Positions 1-11,886 of a stretch of DNA of 64,000 nucleotides are shown here, in pieces. The notes beneath the pieces are model-generated. The model was not told the origin of the DNA and did not search any database. It saw only the letters and a program-made list of their open reading frames with translations. The position numbers and the translations under genes were made by a program. The stretch comes from Anastatus disparis (Eukaryota > Arthropoda > Insecta > Hymenoptera > Eupelmidae): positions 10,744,001 to 10,808,000 of the forward strand of contig JAFFSR010000220.1 of NCBI GenBank assembly GCA_017163975.1, written 5' to 3'. Each line of letters starts with the position of its first letter. The stretch's first letter is position 1.

Positions 1-1830
1 CTTCTTTTTTTATACATATATTTCGCATGCAAAGTGATAAAAGCAAAAAAAAAAGACAAGAGAAATAAGAGAGTACGAAATTTCTTAGGAGTGTTACTTT
101 TTGCGTCACTGCCCATCTGTATTAACCTACGTCACGGCACATATAAAACGCAAAAGAAGAAAAAGGTTAACGAACCTTTTCAGATCCAAGTGGTGTATAC
201 GTTATTTTAGAAACTGGACTGCCGCTCTTTTTTTATTCTCTTCTCTTTCTTATTCACTTTTGTTGCTCGTTTCTTAGCTTTGGTGTTCTGTTACTTGGCG
301 ATATATATCGAACTAAAATGTGAGAAATGAGAAAAAACGAGAAGGAGAATAAAAGTAGAAAAACGGATGAAATTAAGTGAAAATAAATAAAGTTTTGCTT
401 TTTCTTAAGTAAAGAGTTCACTTTTAATGATCAAAGGAGATAAAAAGTACTTTATGAATAAATTAAAAAAAGGGGGAAACGTACGTATAAAATAGAGCCG
501 ATTAAATTCTTTGTACGTCGAATGATTTTTATTCTTAGTTCTTAATATTAATTCTCGTTTTAACTTTGTGATTTGATTGCGAGAATCTTGCAGTCACGTG
601 TAGAACAAATGAGTTTAACCAAAAGATAATGTTTTTACAAGAAATTCAAGAAGAAAAACTTTTTATTTACTTCGAGTAATTTCTTAAATTTTTACCATGG
701 CAATCAAGTTATATTTTGTATTCTTTTCTTATCGAAATGAAAATGCCTTATTATTTGAAATTAACGCTTATTACTGAACTAATAAAATTATCTTTACTCC
801 TCGTGAAAGTAAAACTCTTTAATATATTCTTCGTGATACGTAATTATATATAAATGACATTAAGAAAAAAAAGGAACTTTAATAATCTGTCATACCACAA
901 AAATTCATAAGATTAAATTGAATTTTTTTAATATTCTTCAAAATTATTACCGATTAAAAATAAAAGAAGGTAAAACCATAAAATTAAAAATGCCTTTTTT
1001 TCACCTTAAATGTTAATACGGGTATATTAGCTTTAAGTTAATGTTGAAAATTAACATTGAGGAAAATTAAGAAGTTACTTTAATTAAGAAAGTTAATTTA
1101 CATAGAAACGATGTGCTATCGAAAAATATAACGTTAACACTTGTTTTAAATGACTTTTTAAATAACGTGTTATATAAAACGACATCAATTTTACTCTAAC
1201 TTCATAAATATTTAATAAAAATAATTTATAATATATACTTAAATTTAACTACATCACAAAAATAAGTGTGAAACAATAAATTTCGCTTTCGTCGCTTTTA
1301 TTTTCCTTCACAATTTTAAATTAAAGAAAAAAATTTGATTTTTTTTTAAACGAACGTAAAAAATATCTTTAAAGTCGTAAAAATCGGCGTCGACTAGCAC
1401 ATCACGTTTTTCTAACCGAATATCGCTTTCTCTCGGCGTTGTAATTTCAGTATTATAAGCGAACGGTTTTTTTAAAGAAAAAAAAAAGAAGTCAGGTCAA
1501 ACGATTTCCAAGCGCAAGGGAAATTCGTGACTCGAGTGGCTTAAAAGGCCTCAGTTTAAAAAGGTATTTTACATAATTAGAGATGCACGCGCTCGATTGG
1601 AAAACCTGCTGACCGATTTTTTTTTTTTTCATTCTTCTCAAAGAGAAAGAAAGATAAAGAATAAAAAAAAATTACTTAAGATGGGGAGAATTACCTTTCG
1701 GTTGGCTAATTACTTTACCACCTACTATACGTAATCTTAAGGCTTTGGCATCAAATTACTAGTTATTAAAATAGCATAAACTCGTTCCAGTTATTATTTT
1801 TTTTTCCCTTTTCAAGTATACAATAAACAA
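1..1830. other. AT-rich non-coding stretch
   Basis: No supported gene. It is AT-rich with many short A and T homopolymers and no ORF with coding character. I see no tandem repeat or transposon end here. Confidence 0.6.
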
Positions 1831-2035
1831 TTTTTTTTTTTTAATTTTATTTAACGTCGCTGTATTTCAGCTATCATTCCGATGCTGATTAGCGGCAAAG
1901 GTCGTTAGTGTGTTTGTGAACAAAACACATGTAATATACAGTGGTGCTTGTATCATTCAGCCGAGAGCGGGATTCGAACTCGAGTTCTCGGGATTATGAA
2001 TCCATCACTCTACTGAGTGAGCCACTAACGATCTC
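1831..2035 (-). mobile_element. tRNA-derived SINE, full length
   Basis: Inserted on the minus strand: the poly-T at 1831 is the A-rich tail and the tRNA-like head ends near 2035. The head carries the RNA polymerase III B-box core (TTCGAAT, seen here as its complement near 1973) and an A-box-like GGCTCACTCAGTAGAG. The body has the family words CAAGCACCAC-like, ATGT(G)CTTTGTTC-like and GCTAATTAGC-like, although this copy has a mutated GCTAATCAGC. The anticodon position reads CAT, where many sister copies read CGT. No clear target-site duplication is visible. Confidence 0.88.
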
Positions 2036-5000
2036 TCATCTAAATATATCTATCATATATCTCGTATATCCTATAGTACACAAACAATATACAATTGATC
2101 TAATCGCGAAAATTTTATTTATCTAAAAAACGTAATAATCATATATTTATTTTTTAGATTTTCCTAATAATCTATAAATAAAGAATATAATCAGTAAATT
2201 TTCTTAATTATTATAAATCTTAAGATTATCTATAACACGATTAGTTTTGACTAATTAACAAATTTTATTTTCTTTAGGCACTAAGAAATAAATTTTTTAT
2301 CTAATATCTACGAACATTGTTAAAAAGCTGACACTATATCCAAAAAGATAAACTTTTCAATCATTTAAATGCACATACACATTTATGCGCCACGAAAGTT
2401 TCATTAAAAAGCAATGAGCGTAAAAATTAAATGAAATTATTCGTCAAAGAAAAGCTAGCTTAAATTAAAAGAAAACAAAGATTCAATGATGTTAGTAAAA
2501 AAGATAAAAGCAAGTACGTTATAAAGTAAAAAAGAGCAAAGAAATTGTAAAAAGAAAAAGACAAAATTTTTTATATCAAGGTACTAAAAAGGGATATGAG
2601 ACATTTGAAAAATACACTATTCTTTATGAAAACTTGGTGGTTTTTTTTACATTAATTAAATTTTGCGGGATTTCTTTTTTACTTTTCAAAAGTTATGTCG
2701 GGCGGAAATTAAACTGTTGTTATGCAGAGAATCATGAAAAAGTGTACATTTTTAATGAAAAAGATAACTTACAACGTAAAATTTTCGTTTCCTTTGTGTC
2801 TTGTTTTATTAAAGTGGTAAGAATTTTTAACATATCAACTTTGATGGTGTTACTGTTTTCTTATTACGTGGTTAAAAAAAAAGCCAAATGAATTTGATAA
2901 TAGTTTCATAACTATTTTAGATGAATGAATTAATTTGTATTAATAAATTTTAAAAATAATCGTAAATATTTATGAAAAAAATGTCACAACACCACGTAAA
3001 AGTATTAAAACTCGATAAAAATCAATCATGAATAAAAAATTCAAAGTTGATTTAATTTTATTGATATTTCATAAGAAAATTTTTTCTACCTACGTATAAT
3101 ATAATACGCGATCCGTTTATGCATCAATAGTTCAAACAAAACCAAGGAAATTCGATATTCCAGTCATCCAAGATCAAATATTTGACGCTTGATTCGTAAT
3201 ATTCAAAAGTGATTTTCGCTTATTTTGACATCTATAAAATTATATTAAAATGAAAAGTTTCAAAGAAAATTCGTTTTATTAAATTTTTACAATTATATTA
3301 TCTTATACTAATGCTAATCAATGAAAGCTACCAGTAATCTTTTCGGATCTAATGAAAGAATGATACCACGGTAAATCATAATTTAAATAAAAACAAACCT
3401 GGTTCCGACATGAGACTAATATATCAATACTGACATCTTGATATAGGCGGCAATGTTATGGCTGGGCAAAGTTTAAAAGTATGAACGAGTAAGATTTTCG
3501 AGGAATAATGGACATCGTTTACATATCAAAAGGTTGCGACCGACGAAGGTTTGAGAAAAGTATCAGCTTATCGAAAGTTTTATTTGGATCCTTGAACGCA
3601 TAAGATCGATTGTTGAATTTTTATGTTTAGAGTTAGCTAATCGTTAAATGCATACTTAAAACATAAAAAAGATCTTTAAGTGCGCCTTGCCGATTTTTAT
3701 GAAATTTTGATGTTGTATGATATGAAAACCTATGAGACATGTATTTTTTTATTAGCTAATTAGAGTATTTAGGGGTTGAACTTCACCCCAAAAACGCTTT
3801 ATCCTAAATACCTTAACTTCAGCTGAGATATTTAGAAAAATGTTTTTGGAAGCGATCATGTATAATCATCTATTTATCTTATTTAGACTTTTACAATAAA
3901 TATTCCAAAAGAAAAGCATTGAGTTAAAGCTTTCAAACATAATATTTCAAAATGACAACTAAGATCACGTTTTTATATTTATGTCACAAGAAACTTCCAT
4001 TAAAGAAAAAAAAGCTAATCAAAACATTACCGATTAACGAATGAATATCGTAACACGCAACACATCTTACTTTCCACATGCAGCGATTAAACTCCATCGA
4101 ACGTGATACACATATATTTTTTTTCTTAGAAAGAAAAGAATCAAGAACTTTTCCCTCCTCTGCGTAAATTTAGCATACATCGTACAAGCGTTGTGTGTTC
4201 GCATCGTTTATCACTCAATAAACTTACTCGCGAGTATTAAGACCCCCGTCAATCTGTGAAAAAAAAGCAGTAACGTTAAATAGGCCAAAGAAAGACGAGA
4301 CAAAATAAAAAAAAAGAGGAGAGAAAAACTTCGTAACAAGATGTAAGTTTCAAATTTAGAGCTTTCTTTTTTACGCTTAGCATATATAAATTTCGTGGAA
4401 GTTAAGAATTGTATACACATTGGCTTGGCTATATACATTGGGTAATTATATATACTAAAAGAGAGTAACTTTGAAGAAAAAAGGAATGGCAGGCTGATGA
4501 AATATGTTATCAAGGAAGTTAAATTGGTAAATAAATAAATGTTTGTATAATCATAACGATTGGATTAATTTTGTAAGATTATAAGTCTTCAAAAGGTTTC
4601 GCCTTCTTTCTTATGCGTTTATTAGATTAAATAATTTGTTCTTATTTTCGAAGAAACGAGATAATTTTCTGATTATTTTGTAATCTTGAGACTAATGACC
4701 TAGTCACTGATACAAATTATAATTTAAAGTTTTTTTTTCTTTATAATTTCCATTCAGTTTTAAAATTATCATTTGTAAAAAATGTATTTTTCTTTGATAT
4801 AACATTCATGAAAAAAGTACATTTTCTTTTCTGTTAAAATAATAACAAATATCAGATAATACGTAAGAATACTTAAAATAATCAACGAATTCCTAATAGT
4901 AAATAAAATTTCAGAAAAACGGATTTTCAATTGAAATAAATCTTTCGAGTTATACCAACAGGTAATTGACGTTAATGAAGTTGAACAAACACAAGAAAGA

Positions 5001-5490
5001 CTTGTTAAATTCATTCGCTTCGGAAAATTCATTGATTTATGATGTAATGTTAAAGTGCAATGTAATTGTAGTAATACACGAGTAAAAATCATTTGAGTTT
5101 GATGATAAAACAACAGAACAAAAAAAAATGGGTCGAATGAAAATAAAAGTGGGCGTTAAATGTTTATTACGTTTCGTCGATTCTATTATATATTTTATAT
5201 AAAATACGTATTTCAAGTACATTGATTTTCGTATAACAAAGAATTATTTTTGCATATTCCAAAAATTTTTTTTGGAAAAATTTTAAAAAACGTATTTTCA
5301 TTTATTTATTCAATTGTAAATTTTTTATGAACTCAATCGCATTGCAATTAAAAAAGATTAATCAATAGAATTTTAAATAACAACTATTCGAACTAACAAA
5401 GCTTATAATTAAACATTCTTTTTTATAAATAATTTTTTATTCTATTATTCCTATATAAATAATAATAATAATAATAATAATCAACTATCA
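2036..5490. other. AT-rich non-coding stretch with minor repeats
   Basis: No supported gene; ORFs up to 114 codons here fit chance in AT-rich DNA. Near 3778-3788 there is a small hairpin-forming sequence (GGGGTTGAACTTCACCCC). An (AAT)8 microsatellite at 5458-5481 ends just before the next SINE. Confidence 0.55.
5458..5481. repeat. (AAT)8 microsatellite
   Basis: Eight uninterrupted AAT units, ending about 10 bp upstream of the 5' head of a SINE. Confidence 0.9.
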
Positions 5491-5695
5491 AGGTCTCAGT
5501 GGCTTAGACGGTAGAGCGATGGATTCATAATCTTGAGGTTTCGAGTTCGAATCCCGCTCTTGGCGGTCGATTGGTATAAGCACCACGTTACACGTGCTTT
5601 GTTCACAAACACACTGAGAAACCTCCGTTGCTAATTAGCATCGCAATGATTGCTGAAATACAGCAACGTTAAATAAAAATAAAAAAAAAAAAAAA
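5491..5695 (+). mobile_element. tRNA-derived SINE, full length
   Basis: Plus-strand copy starting at AGGTCTCAGTGGC, with B box GAGTTCGAATCCCGC and a long A tail ending about 5695. The anticodon position is CAT. The 3' inverted repeat reads CGTTGCT (5626-5632) and AGCAACG (5662-5668). Both arms differ from the usual CGTCGCT/AGCGACG, yet they still pair perfectly. Confidence 0.92.
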
Positions 5696-6650
5696 TTTAT
5701 TAATTCATCACTTATGTGAAAAGGAAAAGTAAATTTCCGTCAATATGCCTGTTTCAAAATATGTAAATTTGAAAATTGAGAAACATAATTACATAGTTCA
5801 ATTACTCTTTAAAAAAAATATACCTTTTACATAACACAAAATTTTAATTCAACTTAATCAATGGTTTTATAAACGAAAAATAAAGAAAAGTCCTTTCATA
5901 AAACTTAATTTAGCAAACGTCGCGTCATTTGCTCATATAATAGAATATAAAAACATGCTGTCACGTCCAAGCTATCATCATCGATTTAAAGCCTCTACCT
6001 CCTAACTTTTAAAAGAAAGTTTATATACCATTACAATTTCCCACGAAAGAAAGAAGGAAGAAAAGACTACATTTTAAACTCTTATGTTATTTAAGTACAC
6101 TAAAAAGTCTTTCATTTTTTTTTCTTCCCCTCTTTCTTATTTCCTTGATAAACAAGCTTGAAAAACGTTCGTCTAAGAGAATAAGTTAAAAAGAGAAAAA
6201 AAAAAGTGTTAAAGGTAAATTTACTTGGTTGCACTGTACCGATCGGTTAAAGCGTGAAAGCTAAACGTGTAATACGTTTCTTCCGCCACGCGCACACGAC
6301 GTTGTATATATACGTATAAGCTTTGCCTCTTTTGTCGAAAAGGAAAAGTGACAAATATAGCTTTAAGTGAAAACGAGCTGTTTCTTTTATTTTCTTTAGT
6401 GTTTCTTTTTTTTCTCTCGTATTCTTCTTTAAAGACATTGATGCGACTTGTATGTTAAGTACGATTGTTTTCTTTCATGAATAACCTTTTGTGGGTTAAA
6501 TTGTAAAGTAATCTTTGTGTACATTTGCGTTTAAACTTTATTATGACAAAACTTCATTTGAAGAAAGTAAGAGAAAAAAATAAAAGAATAATGGTCGAGA
6601 TGTATGTTAAGCATTCATCAAAAATGAGGATGTTAAGGTAAGTCTTTTTA
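5696..6650. other. AT-rich non-coding stretch
   Basis: No gene, tandem repeat or transposon end recognised; mixed purine and pyrimidine tracts. Confidence 0.55.
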
Positions 6651-6848
6651 TTAATTATTTTTTTTAACGTTGCTGTATTTATTGCTATCATTACGATGCT
6701 AATTAGCGACAGAGATTTTCAATGTGTTTGTGAACAAAGCACATGTAACGTTCAGTGGTGCTTCTATCAATCGGCCAAGAGCGGGATTCGAAGTCGAATC
6801 CTCAAAATTATGGATCCATCGCTCTACCGATTGAGCTACTGACGACCT
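6651..6848 (-). mobile_element. tRNA-derived SINE, full length
   Basis: Minus-strand copy. The T-rich tail is at 6651-6665, the 3' inverted repeat follows, and the head ends GACGACCTGA at 6841-6850. The GCTAATTAGC core is intact and the B box is degraded (GACTTCGAATCC on the element strand). A weak TTTATTA-like word occurs on both sides and may be a decayed target-site duplication. Confidence 0.88.
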
Positions 6849-7811
6849 GAACGTATTTATTATTTTTCACAGAGATAAATTGCTTCTTTTAACTTGACAA
6901 ATTGTTTTCTACGAATAACAAAAATAATAGTAAATTGTAGCATTCAAATTTTTTTTCTTTTTTAGTTACATTCGATTAATTGTAATTACGTAAACAACAA
7001 AATCTAAAAATTTAATTAACTGCAAAAAAATTTTTTTAGTAATGATTTTTTTATGCTGAAATTCTAGAGTTTGTACACCTATTTTTTATGTTGCTATTAA
7101 TACAAAAATTATAAATAAATATTCAAAATTAATAAAATATTAATATAGTATTTCATTATTATTTCAAATTCTTCCACAAAAATAAACTGCAAAGTAAAAG
7201 CCAAGAGCTTGTTTTAGACAAGTAACAATGATTTATTAAACAAAAAACTTTTATCATTTCCGTTCGTTCGTTCAATTTTTTTTCCTCATGTCGTTTATTT
7301 TTTTCCACTTTTTCTCTTAACAATATACACCTTAGAATATAAAAATAAAACAAAATAGTCGCAAAAAAAATAACTTTCCTGAATCTTTTCGCGTATATGT
7401 ATAATATCTTCCTGAATATATAAAATGTTTTCTTATACACTGATGTGTTTTAGGTCTGTGTATATATATAAAAGGAACGTTAACCCGATAACGCATATAA
7501 AAACAAAGTCGAAAATCATGTTACAATGAAAACACAATAAAAGCCCATCATGAATCACAATCATATTACAGAAAAAGAAACTCTCGCACATTTGGCGTTG
7601 TTGCGAAATTTATGCGTGTATATGTATATATAAAAGTTTTTTATTTTATATGGTCCTTTTGCTTTTTCTCCCATCTCTTTTGACGAAACTTGTAATCGTA
7701 TTTATATTTTCTTGTCATGGGCTCATCGTGTGATCGTACCGCTAATTCTGAGAATTTAGCTTTGCTTAATTAAAGTCGTTGATTTGACTTATCTTTTAAG
7801 TTTGATAAATT
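6849..7811. other. AT-rich non-coding stretch
   Basis: No supported gene. A 93-codon minus-strand ORF at 7159-7440 runs through T-rich and A-rich tracts and has no recognisable domain. Confidence 0.55.
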
Positions 7812-8007
7812 GAAGTCTCAGTGGCTCTTTTGGTAGAGCGATGGATTCATAATCTCGAGGTTCCGAGTTAGAATCCTGCTCTCGCCTGAATGATACAAAT
7901 ACCACAGTACGTTACATGTGCTTTGTTCACAAACACACTGACGATCTCCGTCGCTAATTAGCATCGTAATGATAGTCTAAATACAGCGACGTTAAATAAA
8001 AAAAAAG
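7812..8007 (+). mobile_element. tRNA-derived SINE, full length
   Basis: Plus-strand copy with A box GTGGCTCTTTTGGTAGAGCG, a mutated B box (GAGTTAGAATCC) and a CAT anticodon position. The A tail ends about 8007, only a few bases before a TA-flanked DNA element. AAGTTT occurs just before the head and just after the tail and may be a short target-site duplication. Confidence 0.9.
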
Positions 8008-8013
8008 TTTATA

Positions 8014-8243
8014 CCGTAAAGGACGTAGTTCCTGATCAGGGCGTAATTTCTGATCATTATTTATTATAAATCATAATCTAAAAGATTTTAGTAAGAAAAA
8101 CTTTTTTTTAATTTATGAGAAAAAATAGATTGAGCGTAAGAAATGCTTCGTTTGTGTGAAAAAGAAATATACTTTTACTTTTTTACATGTAAATAATTGA
8201 TCAGAAATACCTCCTAAGTGATCAGAAATTACGTCCTTCACGG
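8014..8243. mobile_element. TA-flanked MITE with CTGATCA-rich inverted ends
   Basis: A 230-bp non-coding element flanked by TA (8012-8013 and 8244-8245). Its ends are inverted copies beginning CCGTAAAGGACGTA and, read from the other end, CCGTGAAGGACGTA. The similarity continues inward for about 55-60 bp, and each arm holds two CTGATCA motifs. TA flanks and terminal inverted repeats fit a non-autonomous Tc1/mariner-type element, but the superfamily is inferred from the flank alone. It abuts the A tail of the preceding SINE. Confidence 0.7.
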
Positions 8244-8586
8244 TAAATAATTATTATTTGAAAATGTTTTTTATTTTTAAACTTGTTTGTGCGATATGAT
8301 TCAATCAAAAGTTAATTTATTTCTTCTTTGTGTTGTTAATTTTAAATAGAATGTATATAATACAGAATTCTAAGGTATTGAATTAATAAACATTCTTGAA
8401 AGTTTTGGTTTTTTAAAGGAAATTATAAGCGATATTTTTATTATGTTAAGTAAATCATAAATGAATTTTAAAAAATTAGATTTAGAAAATTAAACTTTTA
8501 ATTAACTTAAATTTCTAAAATTCATGCACGTTTTTCATGTTATAACGAAAAATAATTAAGCTTTTTAAAATAAACGTAAATCTAGT

Positions 8587-8763
8587 CGAGCTATGGATCC
8601 ATAATCTCGAAGACTCGCGTTTAAATCCCGCTTTCGGCGGCCGATTGATGCAAGCACCACTGCTCATTGCATGTGCTTTGTACACAAACACACTGACGCT
8701 CTCCGTCGCTAATTGACATCGCAATGATAGCATAAATACAACGACGTTGAATAAACTAAAAAG
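8587..8763 (+). mobile_element. tRNA-derived SINE, 5'-truncated
   Basis: Plus-strand copy that starts inside the tRNA-like head (GAGCTATGGATCCATAATC), so the A box is missing. The B box is mutated (CGTTTAAATCCCG). Body and tail match the family, ending in GACGTTGAATAAAC. The palindrome in the loop is altered (GCTAATTGAC). Confidence 0.85.
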
Positions 8764-9257
8764 ACAAAAATATGTATATAAATTTGCGCGTTCAATTTAT
8801 TTTGTTGCATTCTGAGGAACATCATTCCGCTTTCTATATATTGTCCAGCTGGATCGAATTTTTTAATTTTGTTCTCTTTTTTAATTAAAAGAAGATCAGA
8901 AATCTCACTTTCATAAAACGGATCGAATTGAATTTCACTTCATTCCATATAAAAAAATAAAAATAAACAAGAACGAAAGAAAAAATTTATATTTTTCTCT
9001 CTTTGCATTGAAATCTATATATATATATTTATATATAGCTGTATATGATTACTTGGAAAATAAAGTCTACACCCACACACACGTCACTTCCAAAAAAGGA
9101 AGATCTATACATTCGATGTGTAAAGTAAAGTAAAATAAAAATTGAATTCTACAATAGGGTCCCTTGATGTTATATTGTGATGTCATAGGTATGATTACGC
9201 AAAATTTTAACCAGCTATATATACATATATGTATATCGATTGAACTTCATACAAATG
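8764..9257. other. AT-rich non-coding stretch
   Basis: No gene seen; short TA and CA dinucleotide runs only. Confidence 0.55.
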
Positions 9258-10038
9258 TTTTTTTTTTAATTTTATTTAACATTGCTGTATTTGTGCCGTC
9301 ATTGCGATGCTAATTAGCGATGGAGATCATCAATGTTTTCGTGAACAAAGCATATGTAATGTACAGGGGGGGGGTCCAATATATAGAATGTTCATCTAAA
9401 ATTTGCGTCAAAAATACGAATTCCATTTATTCGAACAATTATTCCGGAATTTCGAAGTTCAAATTTAAGAAAATTGATAAAATAGAAATGTGTAAACTAC
9501 AAATGCCCAATCAACCGAAGTTAGATTATTAGAATATTATTTATTCGAAATTAATAATGTGTCAACTATTTCGAAAATATAACTGAACTAATAAACGTAA
9601 AAATAAAATAGAAATTCATTTAACCGAAAATTACTAAGTTCAAGACATCAGCAATGAATAAATCAGTAGTTTTCGGTTAAATAAACTTCTATTTTATTTT
9701 TATGTTTATTAGTGCAGTTGTAATTTCGAAATAATAGACTCATCTTTAGCGTCGAATAAATAATATTCTAATAATCTAACTTCGTTTGATTGGGCATTTG
9801 TAGTTTACACGTTTCTATTTTATGAATTTTCTTAAATTTGAACTTCGAAACTATGAAATAATGGTTCGAATAATTGGGATTTGTATTTTTGACGCAAATG
9901 TAAAATGGACATTCTAAATATTGGACCCCACCCATGTACAGTGGTGCTTGCTTCAATCGGTTGTCAAGAGCGGGATTCGAACTCGGATCCTCGAAATTGC
10001 GATCCCATCGCTCTACCAACTAAGCGACTGACGACCTC
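9258..10038 (-). mobile_element. tRNA-derived SINE interrupted by a palindromic DNA element
   Basis: Minus-strand SINE split in two. The tail and body lie at 9258-9365 and the rest of the body plus the tRNA-like head at 9934-10038. Removing the insert and one 7-bp ATGTACA copy restores a normal SINE of about 206 bp, which gives an unambiguous empty site. In the 3' inverted repeat the arms are CATTGCT and AGCGATG, again both changed but still pairing. Confidence 0.92.
9366..9933. mobile_element. 568-bp near-palindromic MITE nested in a SINE
   Basis: The whole element is an inverted repeat: two arms of about 270 bp around a short unmatched centre near 9640-9660. The left end reads GGGGGGGGGTCCAATATATA; the right end, reverse-complemented, reads GGGTGGGGTCCAATATTTA. 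A perfect 7-bp duplication, ATGTACA, flanks it (9359-9365 and 9934-9940). There is no transposase. ORFs at 9320-9532 (+) and 9768-10019 (-) give almost the same peptide ending (MPNQxKLDY) because they read the two arms. Superfamily is unclear: a 7-bp duplication with G-rich ends does not clearly match one I can name. Confidence 0.9.
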
Positions 10039-10283
10039 ATATGAAAGTACTGTAAACGTCGCCAAAAATGGCGTGGGTTGACAAGAGAGTGCGTGTATAT
10101 GCACATATACTTTTGCTTTCGCGACAATAGACTATTGGATGTCTTTTTAACGAATATAAAAGGTGTCTTTAAGCATGTATTTCTTTACATTTTAAAGGCG
10201 TGATCGATTGGTATTTTACACGAGAGATTTATGTACTGAATAACCGTTGGGAGAACAAGATTGTCAAAATGTTATTCGTTCTG

Positions 10284-10483
10284 TTTTTTTAATTTAACTT
10301 CGCTGTATTTATGCTATCATTTCGATATACTAATTAGCAACGGAGGTTACCAATATTTTTGTGAACAAAGCACATGTAACGTACAGTGATGCTTGTATCA
10401 ATGGGCCGTTGAGAGCAGGATTCAAACTCGAAATCTCGAGATAACGAATTCATCGCTCTACCGACTAAGCCACTGGAGACTTC
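10284..10483 (-). mobile_element. tRNA-derived SINE, full length
   Basis: Minus-strand copy from the poly-T at 10284 to the head end at about 10483. The GCTAATTAGC core has lost its first two bases (ACTAATTAGC). The B box is mutated (GAGTTTGAATCC) and the anticodon position is CGT. Confidence 0.88.
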
Positions 10484-11305
10484 ATAAAATTGCATTAATT
10501 TATGCAATAACGTATATATTATATTTATTTTCAGTCTTTATTACATAAATATTAATACTAATGCCAGTCTTTGCCAATCATAATAAGAAAATCTAAAATT
10601 TTTTTGTATTTTTATCCTAATCACAAGATTTTTCATCTTTTCAATATTAGACATTTTTACATTAATTTCTTATTGTAAAAATGTTCTAATTTACGTGTTA
10701 ATCCTGTAATTTAAAAAATTGAAAGTATTATGATTAAAATTTTATTTATAAGAAATATTGTATATTTGTCCAAATAGAACTTTAATATCATCATGATTTT
10801 AATTGAGAAAATTTATAAATTAAGTCATCTTTTAAGTCATTCTGATTTCTTTTTAAGATTTGTACAAACATAATCAATGTACACATTGACACATCGAACT
10901 TTCGTGTAAATAAAATTTAAATAAAGAATTTAATTCTGATTAAAATAGTATTTCATTTATAATTTTTTGCGTAATTAATAAAAAAAGTAATATTTAACAA
11001 AAATGTTATTTTGTTATCATGCAGAAAATTTATGCAATAAGTAACTACAAAATAATAATTTAAATATTAAACAATTTGAAAAAATTATTTGATTATTCTC
11101 TATGTTTTTATTACGTTTTTATCTACGAAGCAAATAATTTGTTAACTATTTGTTGTAATAAATATGATATTACATTAAATTGAAGATATTTTGGTCAAGC
11201 GAAATGTTAATTAACCATCATTTCGCGGTTAGATTCAATAGTGTAGCTTAATTACTATTGCTATGCTAAAAGCCAGAGAGCATATATATATTTGCTCTCT
11301 CGCTT

Positions 11306-11364
<59 letters not shown>

Positions 11365-11541
11365 CAAATGTATATACATAACACAGGCTTATAGTGACAA
11401 GGACTATTTCAATTGCGTATATAACACCTTATGCTATATAAACAGACAATCAATAATATTCTGACAAGAGTAGATTGGAGTTAACGTCTTAATAACGTTC
11501 CAATTTAAATAAATACTTTTGATTTTATGAAATTCAAAGTA
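10484..11541. other. AT-rich non-coding stretch with a long (TA)n
   Basis: No gene. Contains a small perfect hairpin (AGAGAGCA at 11275-11282 and TGCTCTCT at 11293-11300), followed directly by a (TA)26 run. Confidence 0.55.
11311..11362. repeat. (TA)26 microsatellite
   Basis: 52 bp of uninterrupted TA dinucleotide, the longest perfect microsatellite in the window. Length polymorphism is likely. Confidence 0.95.
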
Positions 11542-11738
11542 TTTTTTTTTTAATATCGCTATATTTATGCCATGCTATTTTTGCTATGCTAAACAGCGAC
11601 AGAGCTCATAAGTGTGATTGTAAACAAAGCACATGTAACGGACAGTGGTGCTTGCATCAATCGGTGGCCGAGAGCGGGATTCGAACTTAGAACCGAGATT
11701 ACGAATCCAACGCTCTACCGAATGAGCCACTGACGACT
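11542..11738 (-). mobile_element. tRNA-derived SINE, full length
   Basis: Minus-strand copy with poly-T at 11542 and head end GACGACTT at about 11731-11738. The B box core TTCGAAT is intact in complement (GATTCGAAC). The tail inverted repeat is degraded (ATCGCT with AGCGAC) and the core palindrome reads GCTAAACAGC. Confidence 0.88.
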
Positions 11739-11886
11739 TAAATGTAAATATATAATTTATAGAATTGAATATATAGCATTTAATGTATCATGAAAATGAA
11801 CTTGTTGTTATTATGAAAACTTTGATATATTTACGTATGCGATTTAAAAGAGAATTCTCGAATTAACTTAAAAACATTATTCGTTA

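Noticed and set aside
3660..3880. Possible old repeat with GGGGTTGAACTTCACCCC
   Set aside because: Only a small hairpin is visible and no second copy occurs in the window, so I cannot support calling an element.
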